DNA of 64,000 bases, taken from contig JAGUVW010000021.1 in assembly GCA_020062665.1 (NCBI GenBank), forward strand, positions 101,672 through 165,671, written 5' to 3'. The position numbers and the translations under genes are program-made. The notes below the pieces were generated by a model. The model searched no databases. It saw only the letters and a list, made by a program, of their open reading frames with translations, and had not been told where the DNA came from. Positions 37,158-46,297 of the stretch are shown piece after piece. Origin of the DNA: Pseudomonadales bacterium (GTDB lineage: Bacteria; Pseudomonadota; Gammaproteobacteria; Pseudomonadales; Ketobacteraceae). How positions within the stretch are numbered: the stretch's first letter is position 1; the number at the start of each line of letters is the position of its first letter.

Positions 37158-38462
37158 ATGTCCCTGTACCAGCCGTCCCTGCTTTGGCGCCTGATTGATA
37201 TCGCCAAGTCCCTGTCCACCGAGAAGGATCCCTGGCGTCTGCTGGATCGCATCCTGACCGAAAGCCTGAACATTACCGGCTGCGACGGCGGCACGCTCTA
37301 TCTGCTGCAGGAGGATGACGACGGCACCTGGCTGAACTACGCCATCCTGCACAACCACTCCCTGAACATTGCCCAGAGCAGTCGCGAAGGACAGGACTCC
37401 GCCCTGATGCCTGTGCCCGTTTACGACCGCAAGACCGGCGAACCCAATCATCACAACATCGCGGCCCATTGCGCGCTGTCACAGACGACCATCAAGATCG
37501 ACGACGCACAGCAGGAAAAGCGCTTCGATGTCAGCGGCATCAAGAATTTCGACGAGCTGTTCGACTATCACACCCGCTCCATCCTCACCGTGCCGCTGCT
37601 GAACAAGGACGGCGCCTCCATCGGTGTCATCCAGCTGGTCAACGCCCGCAACCCCATCGGCAGCATGGTGCAGCCGTTCACCCCCCAGGACGTGAACGTG
37701 GTGCAGGCACTGGCGGCGCTGGTAGCGATCACCGTGGACAACAACGCCCTGGTTTGCATTGGCCGTGAAAAGGCCCTGGCGCCGGAACAACCCCACTCTC
37801 CCAATGTCCTGGAACGGATCGTGGAAGAAGGCATGGAGCTCACCCACGCAGAAGGCGGCACGCTCTATCTGTTCCGCAACGATCCGCGCCGGCTGGAATT
37901 CGCGGTACTGCACAACACGCCGCTGGGACTGTATCAGGGTGGCAGCAGCACCATGCCGGTGGATCTGCCGCCGCTACCGCTGGAAAGCGACGGTGCCCCC
38001 AACCTGAACAACATCGCCACCTATGCCGCCATCAGCAACAAGACCGTCAATATCAGCGACGCCTACGAGAACGTGAGTTTCGATTTCACTGGCGTGAAGC
38101 GTTTCGATACCACACACCACTATCGGTCGCGTTCGTTTCTGGCGGTGCCACTGCGAGATCATCGCCAGCAACTGCTGGGCGTACTGCAACTGGTGAACGC
38201 CCGTGGCATCGATGGCAAGGTCGTTCCATTCACCCAAACCCAGGAAGCGCGCATCCAGGGCCTGGCCAACTACGCCGCCATTGCGCTGGAAACCCAGATG
38301 CAACTGGATCGCGCAGGCGTCACCACCGGACACCTGAGGGAGCAGTTGCGCACGCTTACTGAGCAGGCCGGCACGCTGTCACCACAACAGCAGACCGTGG
38401 CAAGCGACTGCCTCAAGCTGACTGACTACCTGCTGCAGCAGATCAATTTCCAGGCAATCTGA
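37158..38462 (+). CDS. double GAF domain protein
   Basis: A 434-residue soluble protein with two GAF domains, at about 10-200 and 215-385. Each repeat has a GGTLYL core, an NxxNIAxxxAxxxxTxxIxDA segment and a SxLxVPLxxxxxxxxGVxQLVNAR end. There is no output domain, only a short helical tail. Such proteins bind cyclic nucleotides or small ligands and act on partners; a neighbour with a cyclase domain at 39163 is a possible link but unproven. GGAG lies eight bases before the ATG. Confidence 0.88.
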   Translation: MSLYQPSLLWRLIDIAKSLSTEKDPWRLLDRILTESLNITGCDGGTLYLLQEDDDGTWLNYAILHNHSLNIAQSSREGQDSALMPVPVYDRKTGEPNHHNIAAHCALSQTTIKIDDAQQEKRFDVSGIKNFDELFDYHTRSILTVPLLNKDGASIGVIQLVNARNPIGSMVQPFTPQDVNVVQALAALVAITVDNNALVCIGREKALAPEQPHSPNVLERIVEEGMELTHAEGGTLYLFRNDPRRLEFAVLHNTPLGLYQGGSSTMPVDLPPLPLESDGAPNLNNIATYAAISNKTVNISDAYENVSFDFTGVKRFDTTHHYRSRSFLAVPLRDHRQQLLGVLQLVNARGIDGKVVPFTQTQEARIQGLANYAAIALETQMQLDRAGVTTGHLREQLRTLTEQAGTLSPQQQTVASDCLKLTDYLLQQINFQAI

Positions 38463-38564
38463 ACCGGCCACCCGCCCCCACGCCCGCATTTTTGGTAATT
38501 TTTCACAAAGCCAGCGGCATTTTGCTAATAACCAGAGTGACTTAAAGCTTCTAGTATTCGTAGT

Positions 38565-38735
38565 GATGGCCCTGCAACGTCGCAAGCACCTTAACGTTGC
38601 GGGGACTGTCAGCCTCAGGAGGCCTCTCCTGGGGTAGAACAATGCGAGCACCAGGATCTGTTCGGGCAAGGATGTCCGGCAAAGCGGATCCAATCGTGCT
38701 GGTAAGGGATGCGAGCCCCTTACCAGCACTTTTTT
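38565..38735 (+). ncRNA. candidate structured small RNA with repeated GGA motifs
   Basis: No gene reads through this stretch, yet four stem-loops lie in series: CCCTGCAACGT with ACGTTGCGGGG (38570-38604), CCTCAGGAG with CTCCTGGGG (38613-38634), GGATC with GATCC enclosing a loop that holds AAGGAT (38654-38691), and the terminator stem at 38698-38727 with six T residues. Six GGA triplets occur, as in RsmZ/CsrB-type RNAs that sequester CsrA. The 5' end is a guess and no promoter was placed. Confidence 0.5.
38698..38735 (+). terminator. strong rho-independent terminator of the RNA candidate
   Basis: GCTGGTAAGGG (38698-38708) pairs perfectly with CCCTTACCAGC (38717-38727), then AC and six T residues. 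It is 236 bp downstream of the GAF gene, too far to be its simple terminator without a long 3' tail. Confidence 0.88.
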
Positions 38736-39162
38736 AAGGCGCTCCCGTGACGAACTCTCGCCCTGGCGAGTCGAATTGAGCAATGACCGCTGATGTTGAG
38801 CACTTACGCAGGGCAACATCAGGATCAGTCACTGGAATACCGGGAATGTTGGCGACCAAAATGAACATCGAACTGGCTGTGCTCGACGCGCAACAGTGGA
38901 AAGATTACGAAGGCGTGCAAAAGGTGGTGACCGCCAGCAACGGCCGCATGATCGTGGTCATCACCTCCTGCAATCCCGCCGCCATCACTGCTCCCATTCC
39001 TTCCTACTTCCACGGATTTGCCGTGTCATTCTGTGAGATGACTGGCAGTCCGCAAAATTTGGATTCCTGACCAAGCCCCTTTATACTTCCGGAATATCCG
39101 GGCATTCGCCAAAATGACCGGGCCAATCGCACTGTTCGCATCCGATATTCCGAGAAACACCG
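38736..39162. other. stretch between the RNA candidate and the cyclase gene
   Basis: It holds only the uncertain ORF at 38783-39070 and presumably the promoter of the cyclase gene, which I could not place. Confidence 0.5.
38783..39070 (+). CDS. hypothetical small protein, uncertain
   Basis: A 95-codon frame whose second half (from NIELAVLDAQQWKDYEGVQK onward) has codon use with mostly G or C in third positions, as in real genes here. No family is recognised, no Shine-Dalgarno sequence supports either ATG, and the first 25 codons look non-coding. It may be a remnant of a gene or a chance frame. Confidence 0.3.
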   Translation: MTADVEHLRRATSGSVTGIPGMLATKMNIELAVLDAQQWKDYEGVQKVVTASNGRMIVVITSCNPAAITAPIPSYFHGFAVSFCEMTGSPQNLDS

Positions 39163-42100
39163 ATGTATTGCCAGGCTTGCGGGGCCGAGAATCCAGCTTT
39201 TCACTCATTCTGTTACCAGTGCGGCCAGTCACTAAAGGAACAGAATGAATTTGTACGCCCGGAGATCCGCACACCTCACCCCCGCGATCTGGAACCAGAA
39301 CTCAAGAAGGTGTCGATCCTGTTCGTGGACATCACCAATTCCGTCCACCTGATCCACAAGCTGCGACCGGAAGACAGCACCGAATACCTGGAACCCACCC
39401 TCAACACCCTGAAGCAGTGCGCCCACCGCTACGGCGGCATGATCAACCGGATCGATGGCGACGGCATGATGGTGATCTTTGGCGCACCCATTGCCTATGA
39501 AGATCATGCCGTGCGCGCCTGCTACGCCGCACTGGACATGCTCAAGGCCGTGAAAGCGGAATACGAGCGCACCCAGATCGGCGTGCGCATCGGCATCCAC
39601 TCCGGCGAAGTGCTGATGAAGCCCTTCTACAACGATTTTTCGGTGGATTACGAAGCCCTCGGGCCCACTGTCTATCTTGCCCACCGGATGGAGGTGCTGG
39701 CGACACCCAACACCGCCATCCTGTCGCGGGAAACCTATCGCCTGGCCCAGAAGCACATCAAGGCGCTCGATGCCGGCCCCACCCAGATCAAGGGGCTGGA
39801 ACAGACCGTTCACATCTTCCAACTGCAGGGCCGTGTCAGCCATCAAAGCGAGCAGCTCACCCGGCTGGAACTGAATCCGTTTATCGCACGTTTCAATGAA
39901 ATGGTGGTTCTGAACAATGCGCTGCAGGAAGCCACCCAGCACCACGGGCGTTGTCTGGCCATCTGCGCCGAACCGGGCGTAGGCAAATCCCGCCTGGTGC
40001 AGCAGTTCCTAAACCAGATCGACCGCGAATACATTCAGGTCATCGAGTCCGCCTGCGATTCCCACAACCGCAACTCCGCCTATCTGCCATTCACCAACAT
40101 CCTGCGCTACTGGCTCAACGTGGTGGACACAGACAAGCAGCTGGATATCGCGCAGAAATTGCGGGATCGCGTTGCGCGCATGAACAACGAGCTGGTGGAA
40201 CACTTGTCGGCGTTTCACTTTTTGCTGGAACTGCCGATCCAGAACCAGGCCTGGAACACACTGGAACCGGTGCAGAAGCGACAACAGGCGCACAAGGCAA
40301 TTCGCGCGCTGATCGACATTCTGTCGAGCCACAAGCCACTGGTGATGGTGCTGGAAGATCTGCACTGGATCGATGTGGAAAGCCAGCTGCTGCTGGAGGA
40401 AATGGTGGAATTCGTGCAGGAGAACGCCATCCTGCTGGTGGCCACCTTCCGCCCGGAATATCAGGCCAGCTGGCTTAGCGATAACGTCAGCATGCTGGAG
40501 CTGAAACCGTTTTCCGACACCGAGGCGCTGGAATATTTGCGCACCACCCTGGGCCGTCACGTCAGCATGGAACCGGTGCGCAACGAGATCGTGAAACGCT
40601 GCGAGGGCATTCCTCTTTATATGGAGGAAATGATCCATCACCTGATGGACAGCAATCTGATCTGGGGCGAACAGGGCAACTTCCAGTCGTCGCTGGATAC
40701 CTTGCCGGAATCGCTGCCAGTGACGATCCACTCGGTGATTTCCACCCGCATCGATCGCCGCTCGAAAATGGCGAAGACTATTCTGCAGGCCGCATCCGTG
40801 GTCGGGCAGCGCTTTTCCGCCACGCTGCTGGATTACATCACGGACATTCCCCGCGAATACGCCCGCCACGCCATCGACGAATTGATGCAGGCCGGTCTGG
40901 TGGTGGAAAGCGGCGATCCGATGAACGAGGAATACCAGTTCAAGCACGCGCTGATTCATCAGGTGACCTACGATGCGATTCCCCGTGATCGCAAACGCCT
41001 CACCCACGCCAGTCTGGTGAATGCCATTGAGTCGCTCTACAAGGAGCGTCTGGAAGAACATATCTATCGTCTGGCGGAACACGCCTACCAGGGCCAGTAC
41101 TGGCACAAGGCGGTGGAGTATTACCTGAAGGCCTGTTATCACGCGATTGGGCGTTCGTCGCACCATCAGGCGGTGTTGCTGCTGGATCGCGGCCTTGAAG
41201 CGCTGCGCCATCTGCCGCTGAATCAGGACACGCTGGGCCAGCGCATCGATTTTCTGGCGGTGGGCATGAATGCGCTGATTCCGCTGGGCGAACAGGATCG
41301 TCTGGTGCGGGATCTGAAAGAGGCGGAAAAACTCTGCGCTGCAGTGGGTGATCCCAAGCGCACCTGCCCCATCCTGTGCCAGCTCACCAACGCGCTGTGG
41401 ATGGTAGGCAAACATCAGGAAGCCCTGCAGGCCGCCACCAACGCGGTGGAACTCGCCTCTCAACTGGGACACCGGCCCCTGGAAATTGCCTCCAGCTACA
41501 ATCTGGCGATGGTGCATCATGCGCTGGGACGTTACCGCGACACGATCCAGATCGAGGAACAAATCGTGACGGCACTGTCCGGCGATCTGGAAACCAAGCG
41601 TTTCGGCTGGTCGGGCTTTCCCAGCGTGTTTGCCCGCACATTCCTCGGCAACAGCCTGGTCGAGTTGGGCGAGATGGATGCTGCCGAGCGTGCGATCCTG
41701 CGCGGACTGCATGTGGCTGATCAAGCACGCGATCCTTATTCACAGGCGATGATTTACGACACCTGGGGTTACTACCTCAATGCCAATGAGCGGTTCGGTG
41801 AAGCACGTTCGTATCTGGATTCCGCGCTGACCATCTGCGAGGAGTTCGCGGTGCCCACCATGATTCCCGCGGTGTCGGCAAAACTCGGCGAAGCACTGGT
41901 GGGATGCGGTGAGCTGGCGCTGGCCGGCAAGGTGCTGGAACAGGCAGCGCTGCCCAGCTGCTACCGCAAGGGCGGACGATATACCTGGTTCTATCTGTTC
42001 AAGGCACTAACCCAGCTGTATCTGGCGCAGAACGATATGGAGCAGGCGCAGAATTACGCGCAGAAGGCTTACAACCTGACCCAGGAAACCGGCGAAGCGG

Positions 42101-42390
42101 GCCACCATGGCTGGTCGACCCTGATGCTGGCGCGGGTCTATGCCCTGCTCGGCAGCCCCGATCATCCGCAGGTGCTGCGACTGTTCGATCAGGCGCTGGA
42201 TATTGCCCAGCAGCTGGGCATGCATCTGCTGGGATTCCAGGCGGCACGGGCAGCTGCGCAATATGGCGAACGTTCCCAGGATGCGCGTCTGCAGATCGGC
42301 TATTTCGATCTGGCCGAATACCACGCCCGCCACTTGCCCGCCAAACCGTTCCAGGTACACCTGAACGCGATTCGCATCCAGGTGTCCTGA
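39163..42390 (+). CDS. zinc-ribbon, class III nucleotidyl cyclase, ATPase and TPR multidomain protein
   Basis: A 1075-residue signalling protein. A zinc ribbon opens it (CQACGAENP and CYQCGQSL). A class III cyclase domain follows at about 45-225, with metal aspartates in ILFVDITNSV and NRIDGDGMMVIFG; the usual catalytic Asn-Arg pair reads GPTVYLAHRMEVL, Asn being replaced by Tyr. An ATPase domain at about 240-600 has the P-loop AEPGVGKSRLV and the Walker B region MVLEDLHWID. The rest, 630-1060, is made of TPR-like helical repeats. This architecture is common in bacteria; cyclase activity is doubtful given the Tyr. Convergent with the peroxidase-P450 gene. Confidence 0.9.
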   Translation: MYCQACGAENPAFHSFCYQCGQSLKEQNEFVRPEIRTPHPRDLEPELKKVSILFVDITNSVHLIHKLRPEDSTEYLEPTLNTLKQCAHRYGGMINRIDGDGMMVIFGAPIAYEDHAVRACYAALDMLKAVKAEYERTQIGVRIGIHSGEVLMKPFYNDFSVDYEALGPTVYLAHRMEVLATPNTAILSRETYRLAQKHIKALDAGPTQIKGLEQTVHIFQLQGRVSHQSEQLTRLELNPFIARFNEMVVLNNALQEATQHHGRCLAICAEPGVGKSRLVQQFLNQIDREYIQVIESACDSHNRNSAYLPFTNILRYWLNVVDTDKQLDIAQKLRDRVARMNNELVEHLSAFHFLLELPIQNQAWNTLEPVQKRQQAHKAIRALIDILSSHKPLVMVLEDLHWIDVESQLLLEEMVEFVQENAILLVATFRPEYQASWLSDNVSMLELKPFSDTEALEYLRTTLGRHVSMEPVRNEIVKRCEGIPLYMEEMIHHLMDSNLIWGEQGNFQSSLDTLPESLPVTIHSVISTRIDRRSKMAKTILQAASVVGQRFSATLLDYITDIPREYARHAIDELMQAGLVVESGDPMNEEYQFKHALIHQVTYDAIPRDRKRLTHASLVNAIESLYKERLEEHIYRLAEHAYQGQYWHKAVEYYLKACYHAIGRSSHHQAVLLLDRGLEALRHLPLNQDTLGQRIDFLAVGMNALIPLGEQDRLVRDLKEAEKLCAAVGDPKRTCPILCQLTNALWMVGKHQEALQAATNAVELASQLGHRPLEIASSYNLAMVHHALGRYRDTIQIEEQIVTALSGDLETKRFGWSGFPSVFARTFLGNSLVELGEMDAAERAILRGLHVADQARDPYSQAMIYDTWGYYLNANERFGEARSYLDSALTICEEFAVPTMIPAVSAKLGEALVGCGELALAGKVLEQAALPSCYRKGGRYTWFYLFKALTQLYLAQNDMEQAQNYAQKAYNLTQETGEAGHHGWSTLMLARVYALLGSPDHPQVLRLFDQALDIAQQLGMHLLGFQAARAAAQYGERSQDARLQIGYFDLAEYHARHLPAKPFQVHLNAIRIQVS

Positions 42391-42405
42391 TCCGCGCCGA
42401 CGTCT

Positions 42406-45402
42406 TCAACCGCAGCGCAGCAACATGCTCGCCGGCAGACGGTATTTCTCCTGCATGGTTCCGCTGGCACCGGCGGCCGGGCGCACCCCCGGCAGTGACA
42501 GCAGCAACTTCAGTGCTTCACGGATTTCCAGCAGCGCGATCTGTCGCCCCATGCAGGCGTGAACGGTTTCCGCCATGAACAGATATTTGCCATTGGTGAA
42601 GGGGAATGGGTCGCGCAGTGGGCTGGTGCTCTTGTGCAGCAGATCCTGCAGTTCCACCGCCAGCGTCACCTGCGGCACCAGGCACACCACGGCACCAGCC
42701 TCGATGTTGAGAATTTCCGCTGCAGACGTGGTGTAAGTGGCGCCGTTCAGACAGTAGCGCGGCAGCAGCGGCGCCACTGGATTCTGATACAGGCACAATA
42801 CCGCGACCTGTTCCAGAATGGCATTGATCATCGGTTCCAGCGCGGCGTTGGCGGCGGGATTCTGTAGCCATTGCTGCAGCGGTTGCAGCGCGTCCTGCTT
42901 GCCGGTCACCACCAGCAGACTGAACAGCGCCGATACCAGATCCTCACCAAAATCCAGCAGGGTTTTCACCACCATGGCAATGCCCTTGCCGGTGGTGTCC
43001 GTGCTACCCACCGCCAGCTCCAGAATGCTTTGCCGGGTTGCCACTACCAACGGCTTGCCGCTGAGACGGTATTCCTGCTGATACATGCGAACCAGCTGCG
43101 CCAGCACTGTATCGGAATTGCCCGCCCCCGCGACCGCTTTTGTGATCTGCGCATCCAGAATCGGTAGGAATTCCCGCGCCGCGACCTGAGCAAGCTCCGC
43201 AATGTAGGACACGTTGTACACGTTACCGAACACCTGCAGGAACAGCATGCGCACCCAGAACAGCAGCGTGTCATCTGCACTGGTCGTGAAGCCGTATTGT
43301 GTGTAGTGCTCGCGCCAGTCATCCGGCATGTCGTCAAAGCGCGTCTTGTCAAAGAAATGGGCGATCTGCGCGCGGGAAAAAATGCCGTCGGCGGGTTCCT
43401 GCGGCGCTGCGATGCCGTAGAAATTCTTCACGATTGCCAGTGGTAGACGCCGCGCCAATCCTTCCACCAGATCCAGCTGTCCCTGCGCCAGAAAACGCTG
43501 GCGAATATCCGCGAGCGTCGGCTGCAGTGCCTGTTGCATACGCTGCTCGAAGTTGGCTGGCGCCAGCAGTTTCCAGGTCAGGGCCTTCTGTTCTTCCCGT
43601 TGCGCCGTTTCCGGTTGCGACAGCAGCATGTCCGCACCGGTGAGCGCCATGATCCGCTGCCGGTACTGCACATTGGTGAACAGATTCGGCTGATTCAGTA
43701 TGGAATCGATATCTTTGGGATGGGCGAAATAATAGAACGGCGTGCGGGTATTCTTGTTCTGCTCCACCCAGAGTTTGACGAAGCGTTTGCCCGTCACCAA
43801 CTGCGCGGCGTCTACGTACTTCACCACGTCGAAGGGGTCGGAATTGCGCGGATCGAAGGTTTCGACACGCTGCTTGGGCCGCCAGAAGGGATCGACCGTC
43901 TGCCGCAGGCTCAACAGCAGCCGCAATCCTTTCAGTCCGGGCGTGAAAAAGTATTCGCCGCCCTTGACCTGCACATACTGCTTGAGACCAAAGCGCGGCA
44001 TTTCACTGCTGTTGAACGAGAACTGGCCCAGAATATCCCGCGCCCGATTGCCGACAATGGGATCCACCATGGTGGAGGGAAAGCCCATGAAGTCACACTG
44101 GTTCAGCCAGTTCTTCTGCACGAATTCAAACTGGGAGTCGATGCGGCTGTTGTAACAGAAGAAATGCAGGCCACGGGACTGCTTCGGCGCCGCTGCAGGG
44201 TCGGCCGTGAGCGGAATATAGGGGCCATAGGGCATGCCACGGCGAATCAGGCGATGCTGATCCACCCGCAGAGTGCCTTCATCTTTTCCCTGGCTGAGCG
44301 TGAGCCGTGGATTGGCACGCCGCATATGCGAAGCAAATGGACAGGTGGCGCCCTGCCGGTCGTTACCAAAATCGAAATCGTTGCACATGGGCGGCGATGG
44401 CGTGGGTGTCAGCGGCTGGCCTTGCTGATTCCGTCCCATCAATTTCGCACCCAGATCCGGCGGGCCGCTTTTCAATAATTCGCGAAACGCGGGCACATCC
44501 TGTTCCAGCTTGCGATACACCAGGAACGATCCGTTGCGGGTCAGACGCTGGTAGGCAGATGCCGTTGGCTCTGTGACATCCGGCAACCATTCGCTGCCAC
44601 CTGCCTTGTCCGGGTGATTGTGCTGGTAGAGCTCATCCTGGTATCCCAGCAGAAATTCACCGGTGGCCAGCGGTAACCACGGCCCATCGTCGCGGGCTTT
44701 CTTGCCGCCACCACCGTCGCCCCGCTCGTCCAGGCCATCCTTCAGATAAGGCTGGCTGACGCCGTCCGCATAACCAAAGTGCTCCTTGACCTGCTTGTGC
44801 TCGCGAATGACGTGGGCATGTTCCTGCATCAGAATCTCGGCGCCCGAGGGATGGATCTGCGCGCCGGGTGGCATGCTTTCCCACAGCTGCGCCCACACCG
44901 CTTGCAGATATGCGTCGTGGGTTTTGATCTTGTCATCAGCCCAGAAATCCGGCACGTCAAATGCTGGATCAAACCAGGGCAGATAGTTCAGCGCCACCAG
45001 TACATGCAGGTGCGGGCTGCCGTAATATCCCTGCCAGCGTTCCGGCGCATCGCAGCCGTAGTCACCGATGAATTGCGCGCGGGCCGCCATGCCCTCGGCA
45101 AAGGCCGGCGGAAACTGTTGCAGAATCGCCTGCGGCAATCCCAGCACCTTGAGCCCCTTGTAGGTGAACGCCAGATTGGCAAAACAGGACATATTGGGTC
45201 GCGGCCGCATCCCCTTGCGCAACGCCCGAATATCCTGCTCGCTCAGGATCAGCGCTTGCAGCAACGGTTGTTGCAGCCAGCGCACAAAGTCTTCCGCCGA
45301 CTGGATGCGTAGAAAGTAATAGCGGGCCGCTGCCGGCCGGGCACTGCGAATGACATGGGCCTGGATGTCGTCCAGGTGATCGACACAGGTGGATGGAGTC
45401 AC
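42406..45402 (-). CDS. DyP-type peroxidase fused to a cytochrome P450-like domain
   Basis: A 998-residue cytoplasmic protein without signal peptide. Residues about 1-460 form a dye-decolorising peroxidase: the GXXDG motif GYADG holds distal D213, NGSFLVYRKLEQDV gives a likely distal R297, and CPFASHMRRANPR carries probable proximal H359. Residues about 540-975 resemble a P450: I-helix VGSTDTTG (798-805), and the haem-thiolate loop HACMGRQIALLEI with C950. The K-helix ExxR reads AVLC (867-870), so that near-universal motif is missing, and the loop lacks the usual FxxG spacing. Start is GTG with AAAGGA upstream. It lies 25 bp after the 194-residue partner gene. I infer a two-haem enzyme that makes and rearranges a peroxide, perhaps of a lipid. 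Confidence 0.85.
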   Translation of the reverse strand: MTPSTCVDHLDDIQAHVIRSARPAAARYYFLRIQSAEDFVRWLQQPLLQALILSEQDIRALRKGMRPRPNMSCFANLAFTYKGLKVLGLPQAILQQFPPAFAEGMAARAQFIGDYGCDAPERWQGYYGSPHLHVLVALNYLPWFDPAFDVPDFWADDKIKTHDAYLQAVWAQLWESMPPGAQIHPSGAEILMQEHAHVIREHKQVKEHFGYADGVSQPYLKDGLDERGDGGGGKKARDDGPWLPLATGEFLLGYQDELYQHNHPDKAGGSEWLPDVTEPTASAYQRLTRNGSFLVYRKLEQDVPAFRELLKSGPPDLGAKLMGRNQQGQPLTPTPSPPMCNDFDFGNDRQGATCPFASHMRRANPRLTLSQGKDEGTLRVDQHRLIRRGMPYGPYIPLTADPAAAPKQSRGLHFFCYNSRIDSQFEFVQKNWLNQCDFMGFPSTMVDPIVGNRARDILGQFSFNSSEMPRFGLKQYVQVKGGEYFFTPGLKGLRLLLSLRQTVDPFWRPKQRVETFDPRNSDPFDVVKYVDAAQLVTGKRFVKLWVEQNKNTRTPFYYFAHPKDIDSILNQPNLFTNVQYRQRIMALTGADMLLSQPETAQREEQKALTWKLLAPANFEQRMQQALQPTLADIRQRFLAQGQLDLVEGLARRLPLAIVKNFYGIAAPQEPADGIFSRAQIAHFFDKTRFDDMPDDWREHYTQYGFTTSADDTLLFWVRMLFLQVFGNVYNVSYIAELAQVAAREFLPILDAQITKAVAGAGNSDTVLAQLVRMYQQEYRLSGKPLVVATRQSILELAVGSTDTTGKGIAMVVKTLLDFGEDLVSALFSLLVVTGKQDALQPLQQWLQNPAANAALEPMINAILEQVAVLCLYQNPVAPLLPRYCLNGATYTTSAAEILNIEAGAVVCLVPQVTLAVELQDLLHKSTSPLRDPFPFTNGKYLFMAETVHACMGRQIALLEIREALKLLLSLPGVRPAAGASGTMQEKYRLPASMLLRCG

Positions 45403-45427
45403 GGCTCATTCCTTTATTGGCTTTATG

Positions 45428-46012
45428 TCAGAGATAGGATTGGTTTTCCCGCACGAACTGGCAGAACTGCTCGTAAAAGTCCTTGTGATCCGTTACGCCA
45501 ACCGCCAGGGTCTTGCTGAGGAACTGGTCATACGCCGCGCGGAAATCCCGCAGGCATTCCCGCCGCACCAGCGACTCATCGGGAATCGCCGCGTAGAACG
45601 CCGTGGTCTGCACCTGATGTTGGGTGACGTATTGCCAAAAGGCCTCGAAATCCCGGCACCCCTTTTCCGGGTAGCCTTCGCAATTGCCCCAGACCCGATC
45701 CATGTCCTCGGCAATCAGCGCAGCGAAATCCCGCAGGTACTGCCACATGCTGCCGTCATAATTCGAGGTGAAGATCAGGCGATGCTGATCGCCATCCTTC
45801 CAGATGATCCAGCGGGCGAAATGAATGGTGGCAATCAGGCGGATCGGGGTGGGAATCCCCTTGGTCTCCCGGTTGCGGATGGAATCCAGCACGGCCTGAA
45901 GTTGTTGGAGGTAAGTCAGTGTGGTGCCGGGCACACGTCCCTGGCGAATGGTTGTGATAATCGTAAGTTCGTTGACCCCGCCCAGATAGCGTGAGTCCTG
46001 CAGCATCGTCAT
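45428..46012 (-). CDS. conserved hypothetical protein paired with the peroxidase-P450 fusion
   Basis: A 194-residue soluble protein. ELTIITTIRQGRV, IATIHFARWIIW, LIFTSNYDGSMWQYL and WGNCEGYP resemble a module found as the N-terminal part of some long DyP-type or lipid peroxidase proteins; that link is recollection. It has no haem motif by itself. AAGGAC stands before the ATG. It is the first gene of a two-gene operon, 25 bp ahead of the fusion, so it probably forms a complex with it or supplies the missing domain in trans. Confidence 0.75.
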   Translation of the reverse strand: MTMLQDSRYLGGVNELTIITTIRQGRVPGTTLTYLQQLQAVLDSIRNRETKGIPTPIRLIATIHFARWIIWKDGDQHRLIFTSNYDGSMWQYLRDFAALIAEDMDRVWGNCEGYPEKGCRDFEAFWQYVTQHQVQTTAFYAAIPDESLVRRECLRDFRAAYDQFLSKTLAVGVTDHKDFYEQFCQFVRENQSYL

Positions 46013-46297
46013 GCGTCCTGTCCTTGTAGGAATGATGGACGAGGTGAAAAAGCAACCACCCCAAAAATGCGAACTACTTCACAGCAAATTAAGAATAAGA
46101 AGATTTCGGCAAATTTCTGTAAAAAATTCACATTTGACCGGTGGGCATGACGAAAAAAAATGCAGACCGGTTCTCAATTGATCAAAAAAGAACCTTTAAC
46201 TGACTGATCTATTAACAAAATTTCACGCAATCAGGCGACCTGTGGTCAAATTACTGGCTAAACTTGTTTTGGAATTATTCAGTTTTCCCAGGAACTT

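Noticed and set aside
40009..41724. 571-codon open frame on the minus strand
   Set aside because: It is antisense to the cyclase/ATPase gene, whose domains are clear, and its product is His/Gln-rich low-quality sequence.
43534..44478. 314-codon open frame on the plus strand inside the peroxidase-P450 gene
   Set aside because: Antisense shadow of a gene with identified haem motifs.
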